The position numbers and the translations under genes are program-made. The notes beneath the pieces were generated by a model, which saw only the letters and a program-made list of their open reading frames with translations, did no database searches and was not told where the DNA came from. Shown piece by piece: positions 55,110 to 64,000 of a stretch of DNA of 64,000 nt. The stretch covers positions 3,100,001 to 3,164,000 of the forward strand of contig PUFA01000092.1 in NCBI GenBank assembly GCA_003508835.1. The letters run 5' to 3'. Numbering within the stretch: position 1 is the stretch's first letter; every line of letters begins with the position of its first letter. The DNA is from Eonycteris spelaea (Eukaryota > Chordata > Mammalia > Chiroptera > Pteropodidae).

Positions 55110-55339
55110 CACTGTCAAACTACTGGAAGAAAGCCAAGGGCCACACTGTCCTCTTCCCTTGACTCTTACTTAAACACTACATAAGACCCAGATATCGTAA
55201 CGAATCCCCCAGAGGTGAATGTGACGAGTGGCGGTAACTCTAGAAGGGACTGAGGTTTTCACTTACAATAATAAAATAGAAACAGAAATTAGGTGGAGTT
55301 ATAAAAAATAAGTTGATTTTGAGACCAGATATTTAACAA

Positions 55340-55470
55340 TAATTGCATAATTATAAATATTTTGGACTTATTCTAGGAAGTAATAGAGAATCATTAAAAA
55401 GAATTTAAGAGCAAGACTTTAACATCACATTTCTTAATAGAAAATTAGTATGGAGGAGAAATTAGAGGTG
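55340..55470 (-). mobile_element. L2 LINE fragment
   Basis: TTTTGGACTTATTCTAGGAA, TAATAGAGAATCATTAAAAA, GAATTTAAGAGCAAGACTTT and AACATCACATTTCTTAATAG parallel the antisense L2 phrase 'ttggactttatcctgtaggcaatggggagccattgaaggattttaagcaggggagtgacatgatcagatttgc'. Confidence 0.6.
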
Positions 55471-55878
55471 AATTACAGCAAAACATGTTTCTTGATAAGT
55501 GGAAAGATACATTCTTTATTGTAAACTAACAAATCAGGTCTTTACTCAAAAATAATATCTTCTCGAGGTTTTTCTTATTTTAATAGAATGGCTTGAAGAT
55601 TTAGAATTATCAACCCTCAGAAATAGATCCCTACCCAGGGGAACTCTACTAAGAAGCAGATCTTGCAATCAACTCAACCTGATGAGCCCAATTCTCTCTT
55701 AGCAGCTGAGAGTTTTGAGAGGATGATGCTTCACATAATCTCTAGGACTAGAACCCTAAAACCTAATAGTATAATTTAAAAGAGAATGATCAGACAGGAA
55801 TTGTAAACACCTTCTCAAGACTCACTAAAAACAGGAGCAGAAATCTATTGCAGTATCTGGAAGGGGATTTGAGATTAA

Positions 55879-55926
55879 GGGAGGAGGAGGAGGAGAAGGA
55901 GCAGGAAGAGGAGGGGAGGAGGAGGA
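55879..55926. repeat. (GGA)n purine-rich tract
   Basis: Imperfect GGA/GAAG repeat. The minus frame at 55825-56103 gets its proline/serine run from this tract and is not supported as a gene. Confidence 0.93.
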
Positions 55927-56099
55927 TTTTAAGATTGGGGGAACACCTAAAAATGTTACAGGGTGAGGAACTGACTGAATAGAGTTGTGAAAATTGGTAA
56001 TACAGGGTAGATGAGGGAGAGTTTCTTGAGAAGATAGAGGAGAATGAGATCTGGATTCAGTGGAGGACAGCCTGTGCTCTAAGCATAGCCAACTTATCA

Positions 56100-57070
56100 A
56101 CAATAACAGTAGGAAGGGCAGAGTATAAATTTTCAGATGCAGGTGGGTAGATGCATATGGAGATGGAAACTGGTGGTCATTTTTTTCTGATTGCTTCTAT
56201 TTTCTCTGTGGAATAATTGGAAATGACGTTACCTGCTGAAAATGAGTGTGGGTAAGGTGAGTGGGACATTTAAGGCAGACGAAGGGGTGAAATAGTGTTC
56301 TAGGATTGAAGTCAGCAAGCAAGGAATGAAATGAGTCAGGTGGCTGTGTATTTTTCTCCAATCAAACCACTGGAGAGGCTGATTATCCAGATTTGGGGTT
56401 TGAAAAAAAAGGGGAGCAAATAAATTGAGGATATTAGCAACGGTGTTACTTTAACAATGAAACATAGAATTTATTCAGTAAGAAGGAAACTGTCAAGGAA
56501 ATGTGAACTATATAGAGTTAAATAGGCAAGGAAAACTATTCAAGACTATTGCTACAGGAGAGAGAGATTGGACTCAACTCCACTGAAACAAAAGGTGAGA
56601 AGGATTACAAGTGCTATGGTCAGCTATGGAAAGGTCCTGGAGGACACCAAGGAGTTGGTTTGGTCAACGGGATGTGTCTGGCACGCTGAGTCATTCCTAA
56701 GTTTGCAAATGTTTTTCTTTGCAATTAAGCCTTCTCTTTTTGCTAATTAGACACATCAAGTTAGGCTGCTCCCTCCCACTGGGAGATAGGGTTCTTTCTT
56801 TTTTGATGATTACATTTAAGAGAAATGGCACCCAGATCCTGAGAAAGACATTTCTGGACTATAAAACAGGGAAAAGGCTGGGAGATTTATCTACATTTCA
56901 AAGGGGCAGAGAAAGAATTTACAATTGCAAGTTTACTAAAGTAAATACTCTAAGAAAAGAAAGGTTAGGGCTTACTGTCAGGAAGAAACCTATCTAAAGT
57001 TTAGCCAAGCTGAGGGGAAGGTTGAGGTTGTCTTGGTCAAAAATAAGTAGAGAAGGTGGTGACAGGCATG
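56100..57070 (-). mobile_element. L2 LINE ORF2 region (long remnant)
   Basis: Antisense L2 upstream of the RT core: GGAAGGGCAGAGTATAAATT, TTTTCTGATTGCTTCTATTT, TTCTCTGTGGAATAATTGGA, ACGTTACCTGCTGAAAATGA, and later TATTTTTCTCCAATCAAACC match the order of the antisense consensus ('gattgcttcaattttctctgtgaagtaggaggcaaggtcatctgctgagagtgag', 'tttttctccagcca'). Open frames at 56568-56750 and 56719-56997 (+) run antisense to the element. Confidence 0.62.
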
Positions 57071-57389
57071 GAAATAACATTGGGGTAAATGGATTACCAG
57101 TCCCTACTTGGTCAAATAAATTTAGGTGTTGACATACTGTTGGGACTTAGTAAGAAATACAGGTTTTAGAGAATAGTAACATTTCTTCCTATCCTGTGAG
57201 AGTAATATTTTTCTGCTCCAGGAAGAAAACAGTTTGGCAAAAATGGGTAATCTAACATTTGTTCTCACAGTTCTTACTGGCCCTCTTTATTGAATATAAA
57301 CCTTTGAAGCAAGTACATTAACTTTGTAAATTATGCTGTAATAAGTAAACTTCAGGAAAGAAGGGGAAAAATAAACATTTAGTGTACAT
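57071..57389. other. Unassigned stretch
   Basis: I see no gene or named repeat. Confidence 0.5.
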
Positions 57390-57540
57390 ACACCATGTAT
57401 CAATGGATATTAGATATTTTTTCATGGATGATCTCATTTAATCTTCATAAATACTAGAATTCAGTAAGAGTTAGTCCATAATTATGGATGAAGAAAGTGA
57501 ATTTGACAGTTTTTTAAAAGTCATTTAATATATTAATCCA
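57390..57540 (-). mobile_element. MIR SINE fragment
   Basis: Antisense: GATGATCTCATTTAATCTTC, ATAAATACTAGAATTCAGTA, GTCCATAATTATGGATGAAG and AAAGTGAATTTGACAG follow the MIR order (catttaatcctcacaacaaccc... ttttacagatgaggaaactgag). Confidence 0.65.
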
Positions 57541-58069
57541 TCTTAGTGTTCTTTGATATTAATGAAGTCCTCATCATTGCCATTGTCACTACAGAATATG
57601 GAACTGTAATTGTGACACAGAATACTTCCTATAAAAATAGCAGATCAAATTTGGTTATTGACAACTTACTTTTCTCTGGTATGATCACTTTCATACTAAA
57701 CTATTCCAAAAGTTTTTTTCTAAATAATATTTTATGTCAAAGACAACCATAGTGTAGGTTATTTTCACTCCAGGGAGGGTCGCTGTCAACATCCTGTGGA
57801 GGCATTTTGTTATACTAGCATAACGAACAGTGGTTTCCAATTGTTATCAAAGAATATACCAGTAAAAACCTAACTAGCATGTTTGTCAAATACCTTCACT
57901 TGAAGCCTCACATTTTAGTAAAATTGGTTACTCTGACATGCAATTTACCTCCTCTTAAAGCATTTTCTCATCCATATCTAAGGGTGATATACAGAAGCTA
58001 CTTTCATTTTAATGACATACTACTCTAAATCCACCTGATAGATGTGGAGGAAACAATACATTTAGCCTG
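57541..58069. other. Unassigned stretch
   Basis: No gene or confident repeat; AACAGTGGTTTCCAATTGTT near 57828 could be one end of a MER5-type MITE but no second end is found. Confidence 0.45.
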
Positions 58070-58190
58070 AACACTGTGAGAGCAGGGACTTAGTATGCCT
58101 TGTTTCTCTAAACATGTCTCCTGCATCTGCAACATGTCCCTATTGTTCCCAGTACAACAATAAATTATTGTTAAATGACATGACTAAATA
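58070..58190 (+). mobile_element. L2 LINE 3' fragment
   Basis: CACTGTGAGAGCAGGGACTT, a CTTGTTTCTCTAAACATGTC phrase, then AGTACAACAATAAATTATTG with TTAAATGACATGACTAA resemble the sense L2 tail ('tgagggcagggactgtgtcttattcat... caataaatgtttgttgaatgaatgaa'). Confidence 0.6.
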
Positions 58191-59924
58191 CTATTAAAAT
58201 CCAAGTGATTTAACAATCAAATTCTTAAGTGTTTTCTTAATGAATATTCTGATTTATTATTTGAATCTAACTCCCCACCATCTTTATCAGTCTCCCTATA
58301 GTTAAATGTAACGCACTGTTATGTGAACATAATAAATTTGCCTTCATTTACAGAAATGTTCATTCTTTTCTTAAAATAATCAATAATGGGATTTTGTAAA
58401 TTATTATAAGTCTGCATATCATACATAAAAGACCAAATTTAAATTAAGCTGTCACTATGGTTACAAATTACATTTGCTCTGCTCTCTTTGTAAAATATTT
58501 GGCTTTCTTAAAATCCTTACTCTTTAGATAATATAGTAACCAGAAATAGCGTATTAACTGACTTTTTAAAAATACTTTAAATCAGAAAAAGTATTTAATC
58601 TGGATATTGCACTTCTTAAATGAAAAATCTTGAAATACTGATTCTTTACTTTTATCCTAAAATATCATTCTATATATGTCCAAATTATTTTTTTTAATAG
58701 GGATTTGCTAAATTTTCAGAGGAGATAACCCTTTATTCAAGAAAGCACATTAGAAGTAGTGTGATTTATTTTTTACTCAAGACCAGGGATATTGACATAA
58801 GAATTAATTTTTTAAAAATCAGTAGAAATAGGCACAATAAAAATAACCCTAAAATTCTCAGGACATGTAGTTTATCAGTAATCCTTGTTTGTTAATGGTT
58901 ATTATGTGATTCAGAAACTCCTAATCAGGACATTTTACTTTTAATGATGGAAGAACATGACACAATTCCTAGTTCTGAAACTTGAGCACAGAGGCTCTAT
59001 GACATTGGTTTGTTGCCTGGAAATCTCTCTAAGCTTGTTTTCTCATACATTTACAATGTATAATAATATATTGATGCTTGTTGAGAAATTATAGATGTAA
59101 AAGAATGTATAGAAATTATAGATGTAAAAGATGTTATAAGTAGTAGCAGCGTGAATGTTAATGTAATTAATGACCCAGTAAATTTATTCCTAGGTGTCAG
59201 CCCAGTTCTAAGATTTACTTTTGATAACTCTGTCACATATGGATTACCTTGAAATTATCTCCTATAACTTCCTACATCTTATTCAAAACCTGCTGTTCAA
59301 ATGAGAAATCTGTAAGAAAGAATTACCTGGCTGTATTAGGCAGAAAATCAGCATGGACCCCATGACCTTAGGTACTTTCATTCACTGACCTGACTTACTG
59401 AGACCAAAAAAAATCCCTTCCTTTTCTGGAAGGACAATATTATAAGTGTGATCATGTTTAAACTCTGTTTTATAATAAATCTCTAAATGCAGACCTGTCC
59501 ACTTAAAAGAAGGCCTGTGTTTACCTTCATTTCATCTTGAATCTAATTTTATACCAAGAGCATTCTGTACTACTGAGTTAACCTTGTATAAGAGAATAAT
59601 ATATTTTAGCACTTTTGTTTATTTTTTACTACTTTTAATTTTCTCTGTGCTCTGCAGCCCTTCCACATTAAGAAAGAAAGAAAAAAAAAAGGTGAAAGTC
59701 TTTTGCTCCAGTGAAAATATGTGCAAAAAAAAACTTATATTTTTTTCAAGTCCTTGGCTCTGAGTTTCAAAATATATTCTTGACCTTTACAACATTCTTG
59801 AAAACAATATCCTTAAAAAAACTTTTCTGAGGGATAAGGATTTATGAACTCTAAAGAGCCAGGAACTAGAGACCTTGCGGGATGAAGTTTCTGCTATGAA
59901 CTCTAGTGTAGGGTAAATGCAGGA
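58191..59924. other. Unassigned AT-rich stretch
   Basis: No gene. It contains a 28-bp tandem duplication (59084-59131) and A-rich patches at 59675-59693 and 59725-59737. Minus frames at 59051-59236 and 59787-59969 are unrecognised. Confidence 0.45.
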
Positions 59925-60190
59925 TGTATTAGTGTGGATAAGACCAGCTGCTAGAAAGAATAGATTCAAAAGGTATAAGAATCTAAACGCAATAGAAGTA
60001 TATTTCTAGCTCACCTCACTATCCGATGCAGGTATTCCTAGTTGATAGGAGGTCTCCTCTATGTGGAGATCCAGGGACCCAGGCCCCCTCCACCTAGCGC
60101 CATCTCACACTGCCTGAAACTCAATGTCCAGTTGTCTGAGGAGAAAACTGAACAGGGAGGAAACTCACCTGCTCCTAAAAAGCTTTGTTT
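59925..60190. mobile_element. Possible ancient LTR/MER-type repeat
   Basis: The order of AATAGAAGTATATTTCTAGC, TCACCTCACTATCCGATGCA, GATAGGAGGTCTCCTCTATG and GGAGATCCAGGGACCCAGGC resembles a mammal-wide repeat with 'aatagaaatttattgctcac... ggcaggagctcacctcc... ttagggatccaggctcc'. Family not named with confidence. Confidence 0.38.
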
Positions 60191-60644
60191 CCACATTACT
60201 TGTGCTTGAATTCTGTTAAGAATGTTCACATTAGGAAATTAAGCTATGATTTTAATTGTATCAGGTTTTTGAGTGGTAATAATGTTTTTCCATGTTGGTA
60301 AATGAAAGCACTAAATCATCACATGTAGTTATTGTTCAATGTGTAATTGGTTCCTGGAGAAGTTTCCCTTATCGTTCGCTAAAATGACTCCAAAGGAGCA
60401 ACTGAAAGGAATAGAAGGTCTGCCTCAAATATAAGACAGTTGACAATGCTTAGGTGATCTACCAGGAGTTATTGAACAGCTTACAGAAATGTGTTTTAAC
60501 ACCGATTGTCACACCCATTCTGTTTTTGTCAAATCTTGTCTTAAAGATTCCAGTATGTGCTTGTTCTTTCCATTTGAACACAGGCCACACTTATCATCCC
60601 TGGTGCATTAGATATGCAAGCTCTTAAGAATAAATAGTTTTTTC
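60191..60644. other. Unassigned stretch
   Basis: I see no gene or named repeat. Confidence 0.5.
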
Positions 60645-60785
60645 ATAATTTTTAAAAACTTTTCCATTACAGTTGGCATACAATATTATATTAGTTCCAG
60701 GTGTACAACATAGTGATTTACATAACTTATGAAGTGATCACCTGGATAAATCTAGACCCCACCTTTTTTTAAATTGTCTCTAATC
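60645..60785 (-). mobile_element. Truncated L1 3' end, Laurasiatherian type
   Basis: Antisense L1 3'UTR: ATTACAGTTGGCATACAATA, TTATATTAGTTCCAGGTGTA, CAACATAGTGATTTACATAA, CTTATGAAGTGATCACCTGG, then ATAAATCTAGACCCCACC. It is relatively well preserved compared with the other L1s here, 5'-truncated to about 140 bp, and is the best lineage clue in the window. Confidence 0.75.
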
Positions 60786-60989
60786 TTGCTTCCCATTTAG
60801 TACTCATAAGTGAGATAAAAATGTGACTACATAAGTATATCCAAACCTTTAAATATTCTGACCATCAGTTGTATTCAGAAAAACAGGCTGCTAGCTCCAC
60901 ATTTCTGGTGTTTAAAGTACTGGAGAATCTGTATTTTGAAATCTAGAAATAGATAATTAAAAGTATACCTTATTTCAGACTTTACTCTT

Positions 60990-61625
60990 TGTTTTAGGTA
61001 TAATCTAAAAGTGTTCTCCCACTATTCCTATCCTTTGGTTATTCGACCAAATACCACTAGTCACTTCTGTGAAGGGTCTTTGCAGATGAAACTAAGGTTA
61101 TAAATCATTTGACCTTAAGATAGGGAGCTTTTCCTGATGAACCTAAAGTAATCATATGGGCCCTTAAAAGTAAAAGAGGAAGGTAGAAAAATCAGTCAAA
61201 ACACATAGAAGACAGCAGAGGAACAATGAAGCAAAAAGGGAAGTCAGAAACATTTAAAGCATTAGACCTCAATCTATCACTGCTGTCTTTGAAGACAGAA
61301 GAAGGGAGCAATAACCTAAGGAATGCAGGCAACCTCTAGAAGCCACGGATGATGCCTAGTCAACAGCCAGCAAAGAAACCTCAGTCCTCCAGCCACAAGG
61401 AACAGAATTTTTCCAATATCCTGAAGAAGCTTAGAAGTAGATTCACTTCCAGATACTCCAGAAAGAAATGCTGTCCTGCCAAGAATTTTGGCCTTTTGAA
61501 ATCAGGAGTAAAGAACCAGCTGAGCCATGCTGTGCCTGAACTTTTGACTTATAGAACTATAAGATAATAAATGGAGACTTTTAATCTGCTAAAGTGTGGT
61601 GCTTTGTTACATTAGTAGGAAAAAA
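60990..61625 (+). mobile_element. MLT1-like MaLR solo LTR
   Basis: Ordered MLT1 landmarks: TTCTGTGAAGGGTCTTTGCA, GATGAAACTAAGGTTATAAA, ATATGGGCCCTTAAAAGTAA, CACTGCTGTCTTTGAAGACA, AAGGAATGCAGGCAACCTCT, AGAAGCCACGG, GAAAGAAATGCTGTCCTGCC, ACTTATAGAACTATAAGATA and GGTGCTTTGTTACATTAGTA. The 72-codon frame at 61349-61567 lies inside and is not a gene. No internal MaLR region lies between this and the next LTR. Confidence 0.78.
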
Positions 61626-62244
61626 CTTATATGCATGCCTTCATAGGCCAAGAAAACCAGTATTTTAACATTAGGCAGCATAAACTAATAAAGTGGAAAT
61701 GACCCAGCGGGGCTTCCTAAATTTTTTAAAATAGCTTTATCAAATGTGGTTTTAAAGGTGTTTACTAGAAAGTTAATAGTGAATTATCAGAACCCAGTAA
61801 TCAACTTCACAAATGTCTAAGAGTTAAGGGAAATCAGAAAGAATATGTAACACTGCTTGAATACATTTTAAGTTCAGTGCCTACAGAAACTTCATTATTT
61901 CATAGTGATAATAGAGCTGATTCACTATTGCATTGGACTGGATTGAGGATGTATGTTCTCAGCTTTTGTAGACTAGTGACTTTGGTATGTATTTTCACCC
62001 TCTGAAATTTTCAATTGTTCTTTGTTTCTACATGAAAACTTCCCATCCTTTATGTTGAATTACAGTGACAAACCTGCCTCCAGTTCTCAGTGGTGATCCT
62101 TTGGAGACAACAAAGCATTCACCTTAGAAAACACTTTCTGAAAAGACTTCTAATGTATAAAAATGCTTTTTAAAATCAATGAACTTTTAGAAATGGTGAC
62201 AATGATAAAGCAGCAAACTTCGAAATCTCAATAAAGGGTTTCTT
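61626..62244. other. Unassigned stretch between two MLT1 LTRs
   Basis: AT-rich; nothing resembling a retroviral or MaLR internal region is seen, so the flanking LTRs are separate insertions. Confidence 0.5.
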
Positions 62245-62330
62245 TCATATCAACAAACATATATTAAGAATATTCTGTGTGGCTAGCACTTGGGCAGTGG
62301 CTAGGATATAATGGAAAAACAAAATCAAGT
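62245..62330 (-). mobile_element. L2 LINE tail fragment
   Basis: TATCAACAAACATATATTAA, GAATATTCTGTGTGGCTAGC, then GGCAGTGGCTAGGATATAAT parallels the antisense tail 'caacaaacatttattgagcgcctactatgtgccaggcactgtgctagg... ggatac'. Confidence 0.52.
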
Positions 62331-62334
62331 CGAA

Positions 62335-62500
62335 TTCACACAGATCTAGGTTTGAATCAAATAGGCAACCATTTACTGCATGTATTTGTGTAAATCACCC
62401 AACCACTTGGCCATCAGTGATCTCACTTGTACAATCAGGACAATGATGACTACTTCACAGATTAGCTGTGTAGATTGAGGAACATGTCTAGATAGTGTTT
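62335..62500 (+). mobile_element. MIR SINE fragment
   Basis: GATCTAGGTTTGAATCAAAT, GTGTAAATCACCCAACCACT, TGATCTCACTTGTACAATCA, GGACAATGATGACTACTTCA and CAGATTAGCTGTGTAGATTG follow the MIR order. Confidence 0.7.
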
Positions 62501-62965
62501 GTAGCAGGCTAAATAATGGCCCCCAACAATATAAAATTCTAATCCCCAGGAACTGTAAATATTGTATGGACAAAGGATTTTTGTAGATGTTATTAAGGAT
62601 GGAAAGATTATTCTAGATCATCTAGGTGGACCCTAAATGTAATTACAAGTACCCTTACTTAAGAAAACAACAAACATAGAGAAAAAGAGAAGGTAACATG
62701 GCCATTGAGGTAGACACTAAAGTTATGTGGCCATAAACCAAGATTGACAGCAGTCACCAAAAGCTGGAAGAGGCAAAGAATGACTTCTTCCCCAAAAACT
62801 TCCACAGGGAGCACTGCCCTGCTGGTAACTTGATTTCAGCCCAGTGAGGGTGATTTTGGCTTTCTGGTGTCCAGAATTGTGATGAAAAAAATAAAGCTCT
62901 GTTACTTGAAGTCACCAAGTATGTTGTAATTTGCTACAAAAGTCACAGAAAACTAATATAATGCT
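62500..62965 (+). mobile_element. MLT1-like MaLR solo LTR
   Basis: GGCTAAATAATGGCCCCCAA, AATATTGTATGGACAAAGGA, ATTATTCTAGATCATCTAGG, TGGACCCTAAATGTAATTAC, CAAAAGCTGGAAGAGGCAAA, GATTTCAGCCCAGTGAGGGT, TCTGGTGTCCAGAATTGTGA and GTAATTTGCTACAAAAGTCA, ending CAGAAAACTAATAT. These are the MLT1 signposts in order from the TG-type start to the 'gaaaactaatac' end. Confidence 0.83.
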
Positions 62966-63124
62966 AAATGAATGTTAGTTTATTTTTGTGTCTTTGAACA
63001 AGTTTTTGTCTCAGTGTTCTCTCATTGGGACTTTGAGTTTTCATCACTGGAAACCAGATAACATATCCCTTATAACATAACTGTGATGCAACTCTTTCAT
63101 CCAGTTGTCATTTTACTCAATAAG

Positions 63125-63710
63125 TTTATTTGGTTAAAATTATTCCTACACATATTTGTTAACAAACTACATGCAAGGCTTTGTGTGAGAGGATATAGAA
63201 GATAATAAGATGGACAAAGACCAAGTCCCCAGTGTAAATCTGCTTTCGTAGTCACACTTGTGTAAGGCAATTTTCATTAAATAGGTTTTTAAATTCGGAA
63301 AAACCAAAGGAGGAAAAGATGAATTCCTTCTAGAGAATCAGGAAGACTTGATGGAAGAATTCACTTTGATCTGGGTTTTCAGAACAGCTATACTTTCTGC
63401 AGATAGAGACACGGGACAAGGAAGAATGGTAAACATTGGAGGAACTATGAGCGAATTTAATAAATGAGGCCATAATATGCTTGGCAAAGTGTGGGAGGAA
63501 AGGCTATCTAACTAGAAGAATAGAGAGATATATGTTCATGGCAGAGTCTGTGAATATTGACCAATAACCTCATACATTTTGAAATCAAGTCTGGTTCCTT
63601 ATATATGAAGATCCTATAACGTTTCATTTTTAAACACCGGAGACTCCATTAGGGCTATGAAAGGCTTTTTGCAAGTAGGATATGGGGGATTATGAAATTA
63701 GATAAAGTGA
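63125..63710 (-). mobile_element. L2 LINE ORF2-3' region
   Basis: Antisense L2: TACACATATTTGTTAACAAA, GCAAGGCTTTGTGTGAGAGG, ACAAAGACCAAGTCCCCAGT at the tail side; then GAATTCACTTTGATCTGGGT, GCAAAGTGTGGGAGGAAAGG, CATTAGGGCTATGAAAGGCT and TTTTGCAAGTAGGATATGGG. The last phrases match 'gagccattgaagggttttaagcaggggag', so about 500 bp of one element is traceable. Confidence 0.66.
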
Positions 63711-64000
63711 GGGAACAATAGGAAAATCTACAAGTAGTTGCCTGGGTCTTTCGAATTACTATTCTTGTTTACCTGTCAAATTCCTTTGTGAATTTGACAG
63801 TGAATGAAAGTAGAAAAGAAGACCAAAGTGTTCCAGTTTGGCTGCATAGTTTTTTCCCACTGTGTTTGAATATAAAGCTTCTACAACTTTAAAGCATTTA
63901 TATTATTGTTTTTCTTTTTTCAAAAAAATATGTGAAACTCAAAACAGTAAAGCCATACTGTGAATTTAGTTAACATCTGTGAAAGAGGATAGCATTCAAA
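63711..64000. other. Unassigned window end
   Basis: AT-rich with nothing recognised. A TTTGTGAATTTGACAG / CTGTCAAATTCCTTTG near-palindrome lies at about 63774-63800. Confidence 0.5.

Noticed and set aside
54921..55118. Frame with a long valine-cysteine alternation
   Set aside because: It is a translation of the (CA)n microsatellite.
55825..56103. Proline/serine-rich minus frame
   Set aside because: The proline run is the complement of the (GGA)n tract; the rest lies next to or in an L2 remnant.
60990..62965. Two MLT1 LTRs in the same orientation as a complete MaLR provirus
   Set aside because: The 0.9 kb between them holds L2, MIR and unassigned DNA rather than a MaLR internal region, and the two LTRs differ too much. 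They are independent solo LTRs.
1..64000. Bacterial, phage or viral system (operons, CRISPR, toxin-antitoxin, integrated exogenous virus)
   Set aside because: There are no long frames, no ribosome-binding-site spacing, no spaced identical repeats, and the repeat content is mammalian throughout. Only old solo LTR-like elements were seen, with no viral genes.

Overview
The window looks like non-coding nuclear DNA from a placental mammal. It is strongly AT-rich, every long open frame is short and unrecognised, and the sequence is a mosaic of decayed transposable elements with many (CA)n, (TA)n and GATA-type microsatellites. I found no exon, CDS, tRNA, rRNA or other RNA gene that I can support, and no operon, CRISPR array or phage-like structure. 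The likeliest setting is a gene desert or a very large intron. MIR, L2, MER5A and MLT1 copies point to a eutherian. The L1 3' ends at 33.6-34.7 kb and 60.6 kb resemble those I associate with Laurasiatheria (bats, carnivores, horse, cetartiodactyls). I saw no Alu, B1/B2, carnivore SINEC, ruminant Bov-tA or horse ERE copy. All family names come from sequence memory, not from a search, so subfamily labels are deliberately loose.

Layout. 0-9 kb: mostly unassigned AT-rich DNA with a (CA)16 tract, a MER5A-like hAT remnant, an L2 piece, MIR pieces and an LTR-like fragment. 9-19 kb: TA-rich microsatellites, a 0.5 kb DNA-transposon remnant, a candidate conserved block near 10.8-11.05 kb, an MLT1 LTR (12.66-13.1 kb), a hairpin with a YY1-like motif (13.8 kb), L2 and MIR pieces, and an old 162-bp tandem duplication (18.1-18.4 kb). 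19-30 kb: two copies of one short hAT MITE (19.24 and 28.68 kb), an L2 piece, and an old L1 fragment split by an LTR-like insertion (25.4-26.3 kb).

30.7-38.2 kb is the densest repeat cluster. A minus-strand L1 carrying decayed ORF2 is followed by a second minus-strand L1 3' end, an L1-type tail on the plus strand, a plus-strand L1 5' region with decayed ORF1, more L1 3' sequence interrupted by a GC-rich block of about 230 bp, and two MIRs in tandem. 38-50 kb: L1 3' regions (one with an apparent 5' inversion near 42 kb), a long unassigned stretch with a candidate conserved block at 45.3-45.9 kb, a tandem MIR pair, a further L1 ORF2 remnant and a mammal-wide repeat containing a TCTG/TCTA microsatellite. 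50-64 kb: several long minus-strand L2 remnants, MIRs, a (CA)n tract, an L1 3' fragment and two MLT1 LTRs.

No genes act together here and I found no new biological system. The most interesting material is structural: nested and inverted retroelements, unexplained local duplications and inverted repeats, one GC-rich insert, and a few repeat-poor blocks that could be regulatory.
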